The notes: generated by a model not told the origin, from the letters alone. A stretch of 64,000 nucleotides of DNA from Simiduia curdlanivorans (GCF_030409605.1 NZ_JAUFQG010000006.1:1-64000); one strand, 5' to 3'. Positions 44,163 to 54,344 are shown, numbered from the stretch's first letter. Program-made: numbers and translations.

Positions 44163-44382
44163 GGGGACAGATTTATTTAACGGTAGTTACAAAAAAAATG
44201 GGGACAGATTTATTTAACGGCAGTTAAAACTGCTGGTGAATAAAGAAAAAAGGGGACAGATTTATTTAACGGTAGTTAAAACTGCTGGTGAATATAACCA
44301 AGTAACAAAAACAAATGAGGACAGATTCATTTAACAGCAATTTGATTGAGGCTGTTAATAACCAACAAATAGATCTGTCCCA
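44163..44382. repeat. four direct repeats with GGGGACAGAT core upstream of the RAYT gene
   Basis: GGGGACAGATTTATTTAACGG plus GTAGTTA or CAGTTA occurs at 44163, 44200 and 44252, and a degenerate copy at 44317 (GAGGACAGATTCATTTAAC). An inverted core, AGATCTGTCCC, lies at 44371-44381, just before the transposase start. Copies 2 and 3 also share AAAACTGCTGGTGAATA. The motif is common upstream of REP-associated tyrosine transposases and is a likely binding or mobilisation site. Confidence 0.85.
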
Positions 44383-44398
44383 ATACAAGGAGACCACC

Positions 44399-45097
44399 AT
44401 GCCAAGGACGGCAAGATTGATATTACCCAACACGCCGCACCATATTGTGCAGCGTGGCCACAACCGCAATGCGGTGTTTGTCGAGCCGCGAGATTATCAG
44501 TATTACTGGGATAATTTGGCGGAGTGGAAAACAACCTTGGGGTTAAAGTTGTATGCGTTTTGCTTGATGACCAACCACATTCATTTGATTGTGGAGCCCG
44601 GCGAATACCCCACGGATGTGGGCGAGTTAATGAAGCGGTTGGCGGGGCGTCAAACGCGGCTTGTGAATAAGTTAGAGCGGCGCACCGGCTCGCTGTGGGA
44701 GAGTCGGTACAAGATAAGCCCCATACAAACCGATACGTATTTATTGCATTGCTGCCGTTATGTAGATCTGAATCCGGTAACGGCGAAGATGGTAGCTAAG
44801 GCCGAAGATTACCCTTGGTCTAGCGCGCGGGCATCTATTGGTATGCAAACGCTGGATTGGTTAGACAAGAGCCCGAGTTATATGGCCCTCGCGGATACCG
44901 AATCGCAGCAACAGGCACGCTACCATGATTTTTTGCGCGCCCAAAGTGACGCGCAGCGCGTGCACAGTTTTATTCAGGCGGCGGCCGAGCGAAATCAGCT
45001 TACCGGCAGCCCAAAATTTGTAGAGGAAATCGCCCAGCGCACCGGGCGACGTATTGAACATCGCGGCCCCGGCCGCCCCGCAAAAGCGCACGAATGA
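44399..45097 (+). CDS. REP-associated tyrosine transposase (RAYT, IS200-like Y1)
   Basis: A 232-residue HUH single-strand transposase. MPRTARLILPNTPHHIVQRGHNR is the usual start (MPRTARLILP, HHIVQRGHNR); the HUH motif is MTNHIHLIVEP (about 60-70), and the catalytic Tyr lies in CRYVDLNPV (about 120). The C-terminal GPGRPAK resembles the basic end of the group. Such domesticated transposases act on REP-like hairpins. The ATG at 44399 is preceded by AAGGAG at 44387-44392. It separates the RHS operon from the next giant gene and may have helped to shape this variable locus. Confidence 0.93.
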   Translation: MPRTARLILPNTPHHIVQRGHNRNAVFVEPRDYQYYWDNLAEWKTTLGLKLYAFCLMTNHIHLIVEPGEYPTDVGELMKRLAGRQTRLVNKLERRTGSLWESRYKISPIQTDTYLLHCCRYVDLNPVTAKMVAKAEDYPWSSARASIGMQTLDWLDKSPSYMALADTESQQQARYHDFLRAQSDAQRVHSFIQAAAERNQLTGSPKFVEEIAQRTGRRIEHRGPGRPAKAHE

Positions 45098-45164
45098 CGC
45101 TTGCGGTTAAACATTTAGATTTTTAGTAAGTGCGTGTGACCACACGCCGTTAGGAGAAGTGGGG

Positions 45165-48100
45165 ATGCAGTTTCAGGTATTGGGTCGTTGGCTCAGCGCG
45201 ATCGGTATTGCCTTGTGCGCGAGTTTTGCGCAGGCGCAAGACGAAGCCTTATGTGCGGAAGTAAAAATTGAAATTGCCCAAGAGCTCGCGCTTGAACGCC
45301 AAGGTTTTGAGGCGGTGATGCGCATCACCAACCCCTTGGATAGCTTCGCGTTAACGAACGTTAATATTGACGTTTACTTTACCGATGCCGACGGCAATCC
45401 GGTACTAGCCACCAGCAACAGCCAGGCCAGCGACGCCGCGTTTTTTATTCGGGTAGATGATCACCAAGGTTTTACAATTCTTAATACCGGTGAAAAAGGC
45501 CGGGTAGAAGATGCCAGCATTGCAGCCAAATCTGTGGGCGAAGTGCGCTGGCTTATCGTGCCAACGGCAACCGCTGCTGGGCAAACGTCTTCAGGCACGT
45601 TGTATTTTGTTGGCGCGACGCTCACCTACAGTTACGGCGGCAAAGATGAAACGGTGCAAGTGGCGCCGGACTCCATTGTGGTTAAACCCCAGCCTTTACT
45701 CACTCTGGATTATTTTTTAACGGAAGAGGTTATTGCCGATGACGCTTTCACCCTCGCCATTGAAGCACCCGAGCCCTACACTTTAGGCGTGCGCATGGTG
45801 AACAACGGTTACGGCCAAGCGCAGAATGTCACCATCGAGTCTGCTCAGCCCACTATCGTTGAAAACGAACAAGGCCTGGCCATTGATTTCAAAATTCTAG
45901 AAAGTTTTATTGCCAACCAGCCCGCTAGCCCTAGTTTGTTAATTGATTTTGGCTCGCTCGAACCTTTTGCCGCCCGTACAGGCCGCTGGGTAATGGAATC
46001 TTCTTTGTCGGGCAAGTTTACCGATTTCTCCGCCAGTTTTACCCACGCCGATGAGCTAGGTGGCGAGTTAACCTCTTTGTTGGAAGGCGTGAACGCCCAT
46101 TTGTTGGTGCACGATGTTCAGGTGGATCTCGCTGGGCGCGATGGCGTAAAAGATTTCCTTAGCTTTAATGGCGCGGGTAACTTGTATTTATATGAGTCTG
46201 AAAATACCGGCGTGAGTGATGTGAGTTGTATGCATTGCGCGCCAGTGGCGGAAGTTTCGGCAAGCTTGGGGGCAGATTTAGGTGGTTATAGAAATGTAAC
46301 ATCCACGGGTGAGGCAGGTTTTAGCTATATCAAAATTACCGACCCTTACGCTGGCGCTAAAGTGATTTCACGCGCCGTGCGGAGCGACGGTAAAACCCTG
46401 CTAAAAGCCAACGCGTGGCTGTCGAAAAGCCGCAACGCCGATAAAAAAACCTTTGATTACTTCATAAATATTTTTGATGTAAACAGTAACGGCAACTACA
46501 CACTCTTTTTTGGCGATTTAGCCGAAGTGCCCGTTGCGCCGGTAATTCAAGCGATAACCGATCGCACCAGTTTTGAAGGCGGTCAAGTTGGCTTTTTAGT
46601 GCAGGCCAGTGACGCCAACGGCACAACACCAGTATTGACTGCGCAGGCCTTACCCGTAGGTGCAACCTTTGTTGACGGCGGCAGCGGCACGGGCGTTTTT
46701 CAGTGGTACCCAAAAGTAGGGCAGGCGGGCCCTTACGCGGTAACCTTTAAGGCAAGCGATGATAAATTGCACAGCCAGCGCATTGTCAATATCGCCATTA
46801 ACCCGGAAGACGATAAAGACGGCGATGGTTTGAAAGACAGCTGGGAGCAATCTTATTTTGACGATCTAAGCAGAGACGGCACTGGCGATTATGACAGCGA
46901 TGGTTTAACCGATCAGGAAGAACACGATAACGGTACAGACCCCACCATTGCCCAAGTTGTACCGGGCGAGCCTCAGCTTGCCAGCCCAAGTTTTGGCGCA
47001 GAAATTTTAGCCGGAGGCACGGCGCCATTGTTGCCGACCTTATCTATTACGCCAGCCAATCACGACATTCCCGCAGGCGTAAATTATCAATTTGAAATTT
47101 ATGAAGACGCGGCTCAAAGCCAACTAGTTGCTTCTGGATTAGTGCCGGAAGTGAGTAGCCTAACCACTTGGGCGGTGTTAGCTGAGCACCTAGAAGCTGA
47201 CAAATTGTTTGCCGATAACCAGCGCTATTATTGGCGCGTAAGAGCGCAAACCGCTGAGCCGGTGCCAGTTCCTAGTGCTTGGGTGGTTGGTGAATTCTTT
47301 ATTAATACCAGTAATGATGCGCCAACGGCCCCAGTGATTGCGAGCCCTGCATCTGGCGCGACAGTTGCACAGCTACAACCCACGCTTGTAATTAATAATG
47401 CGCTCGATGTCGATGGCGATTTACTCAGCTACCGTTTTGATCTGTACGCCATTGGCGATGCAGATCCGCTAATGTCTTTGACCGGTGTATTGCCCGGGCC
47501 ACAGGGGCTTACCGAATGGCAGCTACCCAATGCGTTGCAGGAAGATCAATATTACGAGTGGCAGGTTACTGTAGTCGACGAACATGGGCTAACTAACGCA
47601 ACACCACGCGCACAATTTTTAGTGAGCACCGCCAACCATGGCCCCGCAACACCGGCTTTGACTTCCCCTGTTCCCAACAGCCATGTAACCCTGCTTGGCG
47701 CTGGCAACAGCACAAATTTAACGGCGAGCGCCGTTAGCGACCCAGAAGGCCAAAGTGTTACTTATTGGTTTGAGTTTGATACCGCGTCGAATTTTAGCAG
47801 CCCCGCTTTGCAGACATCGGGTGCACAATTATTGCCTCAGTGGCAGGTCAATAATTTGTTGGAAAACACGACCTATTATTGGCGGGTAAAGGCCAGTGAC
47901 GGCGCTGTCGATTCGGCTTGGTCGCAAGCACAGTTTTTTGTGAATCAAACCAATGAGGCACCGAGTGCGCCCAGTTTAAACAACCCAAGTGCTGAAAGCG
48001 TTGTTGAAACACTGCAGCCGCAATTTGTGAGTGCAGCCGTTGACGACCCAGATGGCGATAGCGTGCAATACCGTTTTGCTATTTATCGCGATGCCGCGCT

Positions 48101-51100
48101 GCTAAACGAATTAACCAGCGCATTGGTAAATGAGCCACAGTGGACGCCGGATTTCGAATTAGATGACAACAGTCATTTTTATTGGCGCGTGCAGGCCCAA
48201 GATAGCCAAGGCTTGTTGAGCGCTTGGAGCGCTGCGCAGCATTTCATGACGAATTTGGATGGCGTCAATGATGCACCGAGTTTCCGCTTTGTGTGGCCAG
48301 CGGCAAACACCACCGTCACTGAACCGAGTGTAACCGTGCAATGGGTAGATGCAGACCCAGACTCAAACGCCAACATCAGTTTGTACTATCAGCATGCAGG
48401 TAGCCGAGTACTCATTGCAGATTTAATTTCAGAAGATGAAGACGGCATTGCAGATCAGTATCAATGGGATATGAGTGGTTTAGCGCCAGGCGTTTATACC
48501 TTAAGCGCCGACATCGACGACGGCGAGACCTTGGTTACTGCCACGGCATGTTGCAGCCTAACGATACTGGGAGCTGACAAAACCATTACCACCCAGTTAG
48601 TGGCTGGCAATTTATTAGATGAGGCCGGCACTCAGTGGGCCGAAGTTCGTGTGAGCCTCGCACAACCGTTAACACAAGGTACGAGCTTAACCTTAAACCT
48701 CAATGTTTCCGATGCAACTGAAGCTGGCATCGTTGGCGCTCAGTATCTTTACTTCACACCTGAAAATTGGAATGTCGCCCAATCGGTATTTATTACCGGT
48801 AAAGATGATTGTGAAATCGATGGCAATCAGCCAGTAAGTTTGCAGTTCACCTCGGCGGTAAGTGACGACGTGGGTTACCACGGTGTAAATACGCCCAGTA
48901 TTTTATTTGAAAATCACGACAATGAAGTGGCAGAGCAAGTACTGTTTATTTGCCAGCTAAGTTTACTTAGCCAAACGCCGGTAGCGAATACGAGTGACGT
49001 AGAAGCGATATATCGCGCACACATGACCAATAGCGGTATTGCGATTGAAGAGTCTAACGCAACCCTTTCACTTTTAACCTCGCCCAACCCGAATTATTCT
49101 GTCTCGGTGGTAGGCACCGATACTGTGAGTTTCGGCGTGAGTCAAACCGGTATAACGCTACCTAGTAATGAAACCATTACATTGCGCTACCCAGCCGGCC
49201 AGTCGCTAGACTTAGCAAAGTTAAGTTGGTTTATTTTACCCGGTGCAGCAGCAGACGTTCTCGATGGTAATAGTAGCAACGACACACTACACGGCGGTGC
49301 AGGTAACGATGTACTAGAAGGCCACGCGGGTAACGATACCTTATATGGCGGCGACGGCGACGACCTATTAATCGGCGGCGCGGGTGCCGACCGTATGTTT
49401 GGTGAAGCCGGTGATGATACTTTTGTTATCGAAGGTGATGACCCTTACGCCGATCAATTTAATGGGGGCGAGGGGTTTGACCGCATTATCGGTTCGGACG
49501 GAAATGATGCTATTCGCGTCAGCAGCTTTAGTGGCGACAATACCGTTGAGCAAATTGACGGCGGCAATGGCGTCAACGGCATTTACGGTACCATCGCCAA
49601 TAACGTACTTAATTTTACCAACACGGTTTTAATCAATATTGATTTCATTGATGGTTTAGCGGGCAATGACAATATTTACGGTAGTCAAGGCAACGATCGA
49701 ATCATAGGTGGCGCGGGTAGCGATAGCCTGTTTGGCAACGACGGCGATGATGTATTTGAAATTATTGGTGTAGACGGTGGGTTTGATAGCGTTAATGGCG
49801 GAGCAGGTATTGACCAAGTTATTGGCAGTGCAGGCGACGATATTTTTCGCTTCAGTAAATTTTCTAACGACAATACTGTTGAACAAATAAATGGCATTGG
49901 CGGGCAGGATTTTATTGAGGGATCAAGTTCAAATAACACATTAGATTTTAGAGCAACTGAGCTAGGCAATATCGCAGCCATTAGAGGTATGGCGGGTAAT
50001 GATACGGTATATGGCTCTTCTGCAAACGATATTATTGAAGGTGGCCACGGTAGTGACACCTTGTATGGTGAAGCCGGCGATGACGTGTTCGTGCTAACGC
50101 AAGATGACGCTGGTTTTAATCGTTATCAGGGCGGAGAGGGCAATGATATTGTTCAAGGCACACCCTTCGATGATGCTATTTACATCAGTGTGTTTAGCGG
50201 TAGCAATACCGTTGAAGTTATTGACGGTGACGGCGGCAACAATCAAATTATTGGCAGCGCGTCTAATAATGTATTCGATTTCTCCAATACCCAACTTTTG
50301 AGCATCGCCAGCATCGAGGGTGCTGCGGGTAACGACACCATTACGGGTTCAGCATCCGACGACATCATTATCGGTGGCGAAGGCAGTGATACGCTGTATG
50401 GTGCGGCCGGCAATGATCGATTCCTGCTGACTGCCGGCGATACCGGTTTTAACCGGTATAACGGTGGCGAAGGTGTAGACAGAGTAGAAGGCACGCCTGA
50501 ATCCGATGCTATTTTTATCAGCACATTCTCTGGCGAGAACACGGTTGAAATTATTGACGGTGGCGCAGGAACGAATTGGATTCGGGGTTCGGCCTCCAAC
50601 AACGTGCTCAACTTTTCTCACACAGAGCTGCTAAATATTTCTGGTATAGATGGCGCTGAAGGCAACGATACTTTATACGGTAGCGCAGCTGACGACCTTA
50701 TCGTTGGTGGTTTAGGCAGCGACAGCCTTTATGGTAATGGCGGTAACGACACCTTTGTTATTCGCGCGGAAGATACGGGCTTTGATCGATACAGCGGTGG
50801 TGAGGGTGTCGATCGTTTGCACGGCACGGATGCGGATGATGTGTTTTATATTGCATCGTTCAGTGGCGAGAACACCGTTGAAATTATTGACGGTATTGCT
50901 GGACGCGATCGGATTGTCGGAAGTAATGCAAATAATGTTTTGGATTTTTCATCCACGCAGTTAATCAATATCAACGCAATTTACGGCGGGGAGGGCAACG
51001 ATACAATAACTGGCTCCGCCTCCGCTGATACGCTTTATGGCGGCGCAGGCAATGATAGCCTCAATGGTCAGGCTGGCGACGACATTTTCTATCTCTCAGT

Positions 51101-52808
51101 TGATCGTTCAGACACAGGCGATTTACTTGATAGTGGTTTTGATCGTTATGAAGGTGGCGAAGGTTTCGACAAGCTAATAGGTACAGACGAAGACGATGTG
51201 TTTCAAATTTCATCTTTCTATGGAAAATACCATGTGGAAGTCATAGACGGTGGAATAGGTTCAAATTCAATTCAAGGTTCCTCTGCGAACAATGTATTGG
51301 ATTTTTCAAGCACTGAACTCATCAACATTGACATGATCGATGCGGGTGCTGGCAACGATACATTAACCGGCTCTAGTGGCAACGATGTGCTTGTTGGCGG
51401 TTTAGGCAGCGACACAGTTATTGGTGGACCAGGAGATGACCTATTCCCGATAACGTTTGAAGATACAGGTTTTGATCGCTACCAAGGTGGCGAGGGCGTC
51501 GACAAGGTCATCGGTACAGATGAAAGCGACGTTATAAACATTGCAGTTTTTAGTGGAATAAATCGGGTTGACATAGTTGATGGTGGGCTTGGAGAAAATA
51601 GCATTCAGGGTTCAGACTCCAACAACAGTTTAGATTTTAGCGCTACGCAATTACTGAATATCGCGCATATTAACGGCGGTGGCGGAAATGATCATATTAT
51701 TGGCTCTGCTGAGGCCGATGTCATTCTCGGTGGCTTAGGTAGCGACACTTTGCTTGGCGGAGAGGGTGACGATCTTTTCCTAATTACGCAAGGTGATGCT
51801 GGTTTTGACCGCTATAACGGCGGTGCCGGCAGTGACACGATTCGAGGTACGGATGCCGATGACATTTTCTATATCAAGGATTTTAGCGGTGAATACAGCG
51901 TCGAAACGATCGATGGTGGCGCTGGTGATAATCGCATCGAAGCGGGCGCGGGTAACGATGTCATTGATTTCTCAAATGCTAGCCTAGTTAATATTTTGTC
52001 GATCGACGGTAAAGCCGGTAACGACACGATCAAAGGTAGCCATAACAATGACCTCATCATTGGAGGCATCGGCTCCGACAATCTTTATGGTATGGGTGGC
52101 GACGATACTTTCAGAATCACTGAAAATGATTCTGGTTACGATACCTATACTGGTGGTGACGGTTTTGATCAGATTTTGGGTACTGACCAAGACGATGTTT
52201 TAAGAATCAATACGTTTACTGGCGATCGTCGCGTCGAGCTGATTGATGGCGTGTCGGGGAGCGATATAATTGTTGGCACAACAGGGAACAATATATTAGA
52301 TTTTTCTGAAACCTCCCTGCTAAATATCGCGCTTATAGACGGCAATTCTGGCAATGATAATGTCATAGGCTCAGCTGGAAACGATGTGCTGCGTGGTGGC
52401 CTTGGCAACGACTTTTTGCGCGGGGGGCCTGGCTCTGATACCTATCTGTTTACCTCGGGCGACGGTGCCGACACGCTCTCCGAACAGGGAAATGTTGGCG
52501 ATGTTGATAATCTCAAATTTGTTGGAGGTATCGCTAAAGAAGATTTGTGGTTTGTGCGCAGTGGCAACCACCTCTATGTGTTTGTCTTAGCTAGCAGTGA
52601 CAAGATTACAGTCACCGATTGGTTTGTAAACTCAAGCCAAGTAGTAGAGCTATTTACCTTAGACGATGGCTCAATGCTCTTGGTTGAAAATTTCTCCGCA
52701 CTTGTAGACCTAATGACAAGTATCGGAATTCCGGTCAACGGCTTGATTTCACTTGATGCTGATCAGATGAATCAAGTGAATGAGCTTCGTGGCAACCTTT
52801 GGCAATAA
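45165..52808 (+). CDS. giant exported RTX-like calcium-binding repeat protein (2547 residues)
   Basis: A Sec signal peptide (MQFQVLGRWLSAIGIALCASFAQAQ) starts the protein; the ATG at 45165 has AGGAGA seven bases upstream. Residues about 25-420 form a conserved-looking N-terminal region (VRMVNNGYGQAQNVTIES, GKFTDFSASFTHADELGG). An Ig-like domain, a calcium-loop segment (DKDGDGLKDSWEQ, DYDSDGLTDQEE; about 548-585) and several FN3/Ig-like domains (to about 1130) follow. From about 1369 come haemolysin-type nonapeptides (GGAGNDVLEG, GGDGDDLLIGG) in nine units of about 111 residues, and an end resembling the RTX C-terminal domain (SGDGADTLSE, ITVTDWF). The Sec signal is unusual for RTX proteins. 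It is probably a secreted or surface adhesin. Confidence 0.85.
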   Translation: MQFQVLGRWLSAIGIALCASFAQAQDEALCAEVKIEIAQELALERQGFEAVMRITNPLDSFALTNVNIDVYFTDADGNPVLATSNSQASDAAFFIRVDDHQGFTILNTGEKGRVEDASIAAKSVGEVRWLIVPTATAAGQTSSGTLYFVGATLTYSYGGKDETVQVAPDSIVVKPQPLLTLDYFLTEEVIADDAFTLAIEAPEPYTLGVRMVNNGYGQAQNVTIESAQPTIVENEQGLAIDFKILESFIANQPASPSLLIDFGSLEPFAARTGRWVMESSLSGKFTDFSASFTHADELGGELTSLLEGVNAHLLVHDVQVDLAGRDGVKDFLSFNGAGNLYLYESENTGVSDVSCMHCAPVAEVSASLGADLGGYRNVTSTGEAGFSYIKITDPYAGAKVISRAVRSDGKTLLKANAWLSKSRNADKKTFDYFINIFDVNSNGNYTLFFGDLAEVPVAPVIQAITDRTSFEGGQVGFLVQASDANGTTPVLTAQALPVGATFVDGGSGTGVFQWYPKVGQAGPYAVTFKASDDKLHSQRIVNIAINPEDDKDGDGLKDSWEQSYFDDLSRDGTGDYDSDGLTDQEEHDNGTDPTIAQVVPGEPQLASPSFGAEILAGGTAPLLPTLSITPANHDIPAGVNYQFEIYEDAAQSQLVASGLVPEVSSLTTWAVLAEHLEADKLFADNQRYYWRVRAQTAEPVPVPSAWVVGEFFINTSNDAPTAPVIASPASGATVAQLQPTLVINNALDVDGDLLSYRFDLYAIGDADPLMSLTGVLPGPQGLTEWQLPNALQEDQYYEWQVTVVDEHGLTNATPRAQFLVSTANHGPATPALTSPVPNSHVTLLGAGNSTNLTASAVSDPEGQSVTYWFEFDTASNFSSPALQTSGAQLLPQWQVNNLLENTTYYWRVKASDGAVDSAWSQAQFFVNQTNEAPSAPSLNNPSAESVVETLQPQFVSAAVDDPDGDSVQYRFAIYRDAALLNELTSALVNEPQWTPDFELDDNSHFYWRVQAQDSQGLLSAWSAAQHFMTNLDGVNDAPSFRFVWPAANTTVTEPSVTVQWVDADPDSNANISLYYQHAGSRVLIADLISEDEDGIADQYQWDMSGLAPGVYTLSADIDDGETLVTATACCSLTILGADKTITTQLVAGNLLDEAGTQWAEVRVSLAQPLTQGTSLTLNLNVSDATEAGIVGAQYLYFTPENWNVAQSVFITGKDDCEIDGNQPVSLQFTSAVSDDVGYHGVNTPSILFENHDNEVAEQVLFICQLSLLSQTPVANTSDVEAIYRAHMTNSGIAIEESNATLSLLTSPNPNYSVSVVGTDTVSFGVSQTGITLPSNETITLRYPAGQSLDLAKLSWFILPGAAADVLDGNSSNDTLHGGAGNDVLEGHAGNDTLYGGDGDDLLIGGAGADRMFGEAGDDTFVIEGDDPYADQFNGGEGFDRIIGSDGNDAIRVSSFSGDNTVEQIDGGNGVNGIYGTIANNVLNFTNTVLINIDFIDGLAGNDNIYGSQGNDRIIGGAGSDSLFGNDGDDVFEIIGVDGGFDSVNGGAGIDQVIGSAGDDIFRFSKFSNDNTVEQINGIGGQDFIEGSSSNNTLDFRATELGNIAAIRGMAGNDTVYGSSANDIIEGGHGSDTLYGEAGDDVFVLTQDDAGFNRYQGGEGNDIVQGTPFDDAIYISVFSGSNTVEVIDGDGGNNQIIGSASNNVFDFSNTQLLSIASIEGAAGNDTITGSASDDIIIGGEGSDTLYGAAGNDRFLLTAGDTGFNRYNGGEGVDRVEGTPESDAIFISTFSGENTVEIIDGGAGTNWIRGSASNNVLNFSHTELLNISGIDGAEGNDTLYGSAADDLIVGGLGSDSLYGNGGNDTFVIRAEDTGFDRYSGGEGVDRLHGTDADDVFYIASFSGENTVEIIDGIAGRDRIVGSNANNVLDFSSTQLININAIYGGEGNDTITGSASADTLYGGAGNDSLNGQAGDDIFYLSVDRSDTGDLLDSGFDRYEGGEGFDKLIGTDEDDVFQISSFYGKYHVEVIDGGIGSNSIQGSSANNVLDFSSTELINIDMIDAGAGNDTLTGSSGNDVLVGGLGSDTVIGGPGDDLFPITFEDTGFDRYQGGEGVDKVIGTDESDVINIAVFSGINRVDIVDGGLGENSIQGSDSNNSLDFSATQLLNIAHINGGGGNDHIIGSAEADVILGGLGSDTLLGGEGDDLFLITQGDAGFDRYNGGAGSDTIRGTDADDIFYIKDFSGEYSVETIDGGAGDNRIEAGAGNDVIDFSNASLVNILSIDGKAGNDTIKGSHNNDLIIGGIGSDNLYGMGGDDTFRITENDSGYDTYTGGDGFDQILGTDQDDVLRINTFTGDRRVELIDGVSGSDIIVGTTGNNILDFSETSLLNIALIDGNSGNDNVIGSAGNDVLRGGLGNDFLRGGPGSDTYLFTSGDGADTLSEQGNVGDVDNLKFVGGIAKEDLWFVRSGNHLYVFVLASSDKITVTDWFVNSSQVVELFTLDDGSMLLVENFSALVDLMTSIGIPVNGLISLDADQMNQVNELRGNLWQ
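49464..52490 (+). repeat. nine protein-level repeats of about 111 codons (RTX-like)
   Basis: Each unit reads roughly GGEGxDRIxGT, DDVFxISxFSGENTVE, IDGGxGxNxIxGS, NNVLDFSxTxLxNI and GNDTIxGS, followed by GGxGSDTLYG. The units have diverged at DNA level, unlike those of the 4709-residue protein, so they are older. Confidence 0.85.
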
Positions 52809-52819
52809 TTTATTGGTAC

Positions 52820-52856
52820 CCCCAATAGCTGAATTCGTAAAATTCAGCTATTGGGG
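52820..52856 (+). terminator. strong hairpin after the RTX-like gene
   Basis: CCCCAATAGCTGAATT (52820-52835) pairs perfectly with AATTCAGCTATTGGGG (52841-52856), a 16-bp stem with a 5-nt loop, 12 bp past the stop codon. No T-tract follows, so it may terminate weakly or protect the 3' end of the mRNA. Confidence 0.6.
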
Positions 52857-53230
52857 CTCTAAAACCTGAGGCTTTCCATTTGACTTATTTACCGATAGCT
52901 CTAAAGCTGCCTAAAAGGCCATCCTAGCAACTACGTAACATTGCGCATAATCTATATTATGTTAAATTTAAGAATTACCAGAGCTAGTACGCTTTTGTTT
53001 GAATACCGCTCATGCCCGCTTTAATTAACCGTTGAAGCCAATAATCTACCCTCGTCATACGCAGGGCTAACAAACTTAAGTGCCCGCAGCGTCATGACTA
53101 GGCATGCGCCTGCCAGATAGACCTCGATTAACACCTGTAGATGTTGGGCCTTCCACTGGGCTAGATTGAATACGAAGCCGCTCTTGTTATAGTCTATTGG
53201 ACAACACCTACCAATCACTGAAAGCTTTCT
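52857..53230. other. 374-bp gap before the Kelch lipoprotein gene
   Basis: I find no supported gene. An AT-rich block near 52935-52975 (CATAATCTATATTATG) could hold a promoter, but no clear pair of boxes stands out. A 65-codon leftward frame (53021-53218) has no recognisable features. Confidence 0.4.
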
Positions 53231-54265
53231 ATGAAAACTATTTCACTGGCTTTATGCAGCTCCCTATGTGTGACGCTTATCCTCCTATCTTTAGCTGCCT
53301 GTAATACCAGTAAAGCAGCATTCGCATGGGAAATCGTACAGGCGATCGGCACTCCCACGGCACGCCATGAAGCTGGCTTGGTTGCAATCGAGAACAATAT
53401 TTTTCTAATCGGCGGCCGTCGCGTTAATCCCACGGATGTGTGCAACACAGAAACCCAACGTTGGACCCGTAAATCAGCGCCACCTTTCGAACTTCATCAT
53501 TTTCAACCGGTTGCCTGGCAGGGAAAAATCTACATTTTAGGTGCCATGACCGGACAATGGCCCAACGAGGTCCCCGTGAAACATGTGATTATCTATGATC
53601 CACTTTCGGATCAATTCACGATTGGCGACCCTATACCAACTCATCGTCAACGTGGCGCTGCGGGAGCGGTTGCCTACCGCGATAAAATCTATCTCATAGG
53701 TGGAATCACCCGCGGACACATGGGCGGCTATCAAGCTTGGTTCGATGAGTATGACCCGAAACACGGCCAGTGGCGCGAGCTCGATAATGCACCTAATGCG
53801 AGGGATCACTTCCAAGCCGCGACTGCAGCGCACTACCTATTTGCTTTTGCAGGCAGAACCACGTCAAAGGAAACTGATCAAGATATGTCACTTACCGTCA
53901 AATACGGAAATGTCTACGATTTTGATACGGAGCAATGGCTCGCCGTTTCAGAGCAAGAGGCGTTGCCAACCTTGAGAGCGGGAAATAGCGCTATTGCCCT
54001 AGGTTCCAACGTGATTATCGCTGGCGGCGAAAGTGTTAGCCAGGTGCCAGCGCACACGGAGGTTGATGTATACGATATCGCAACCAAGACCTGGAGGGCT
54101 TGGCCCAGTAACCTAGAAGGACGGCATGGGACAGGTTTGGTTAGAGTGGATGAGTATCTTTACACTATATCCGGCAGTGGCAACCGAGGCGGAGGGCCGG
54201 AATTAACAACCATCGAACGGCTTAACCTTTCAGGGATGCCCTTCTGTTCAGCTAGCTGCAAATAA
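53231..54265 (+). CDS. Kelch-repeat beta-propeller lipoprotein
   Basis: A 344-residue protein. The lipoprotein signal peptide ends in the lipobox LAAC, with Cys at about residue 24. About five to six Kelch repeats follow, each with a double Gly and a later Tyr/Trp pair: NNIFLIGGRRVN, GKIYILGAMTG, DKIYLIGGITRG, HYLFAFAGRTT, SNVIIAGGESV and EYLYTISGSGNRGGG. These form one beta-propeller. The ligand or enzymatic role cannot be told from the sequence; Kelch propellers may bind glycans or proteins. The gene stands alone, with a terminator downstream. The ATG at 53231 follows GAAAGC, a weak Shine-Dalgarno. Confidence 0.85.
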   Translation: MKTISLALCSSLCVTLILLSLAACNTSKAAFAWEIVQAIGTPTARHEAGLVAIENNIFLIGGRRVNPTDVCNTETQRWTRKSAPPFELHHFQPVAWQGKIYILGAMTGQWPNEVPVKHVIIYDPLSDQFTIGDPIPTHRQRGAAGAVAYRDKIYLIGGITRGHMGGYQAWFDEYDPKHGQWRELDNAPNARDHFQAATAAHYLFAFAGRTTSKETDQDMSLTVKYGNVYDFDTEQWLAVSEQEALPTLRAGNSAIALGSNVIIAGGESVSQVPAHTEVDVYDIATKTWRAWPSNLEGRHGTGLVRVDEYLYTISGSGNRGGGPELTTIERLNLSGMPFCSASCK

Positions 54266-54344
54266 TAAATTTTCTAGCAGCAACAAAGCAAATACAGCTT
54301 TCCCTATTCCCATTACAGATCCGGTAATTCCAATCTTAGTAAAA

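Noticed and set aside
45165..52808. type I secretion locus
   Set aside because: RTX-like repeats exist, but no ABC transporter, membrane fusion protein or TolC gene is in the window, and the protein has a Sec signal.
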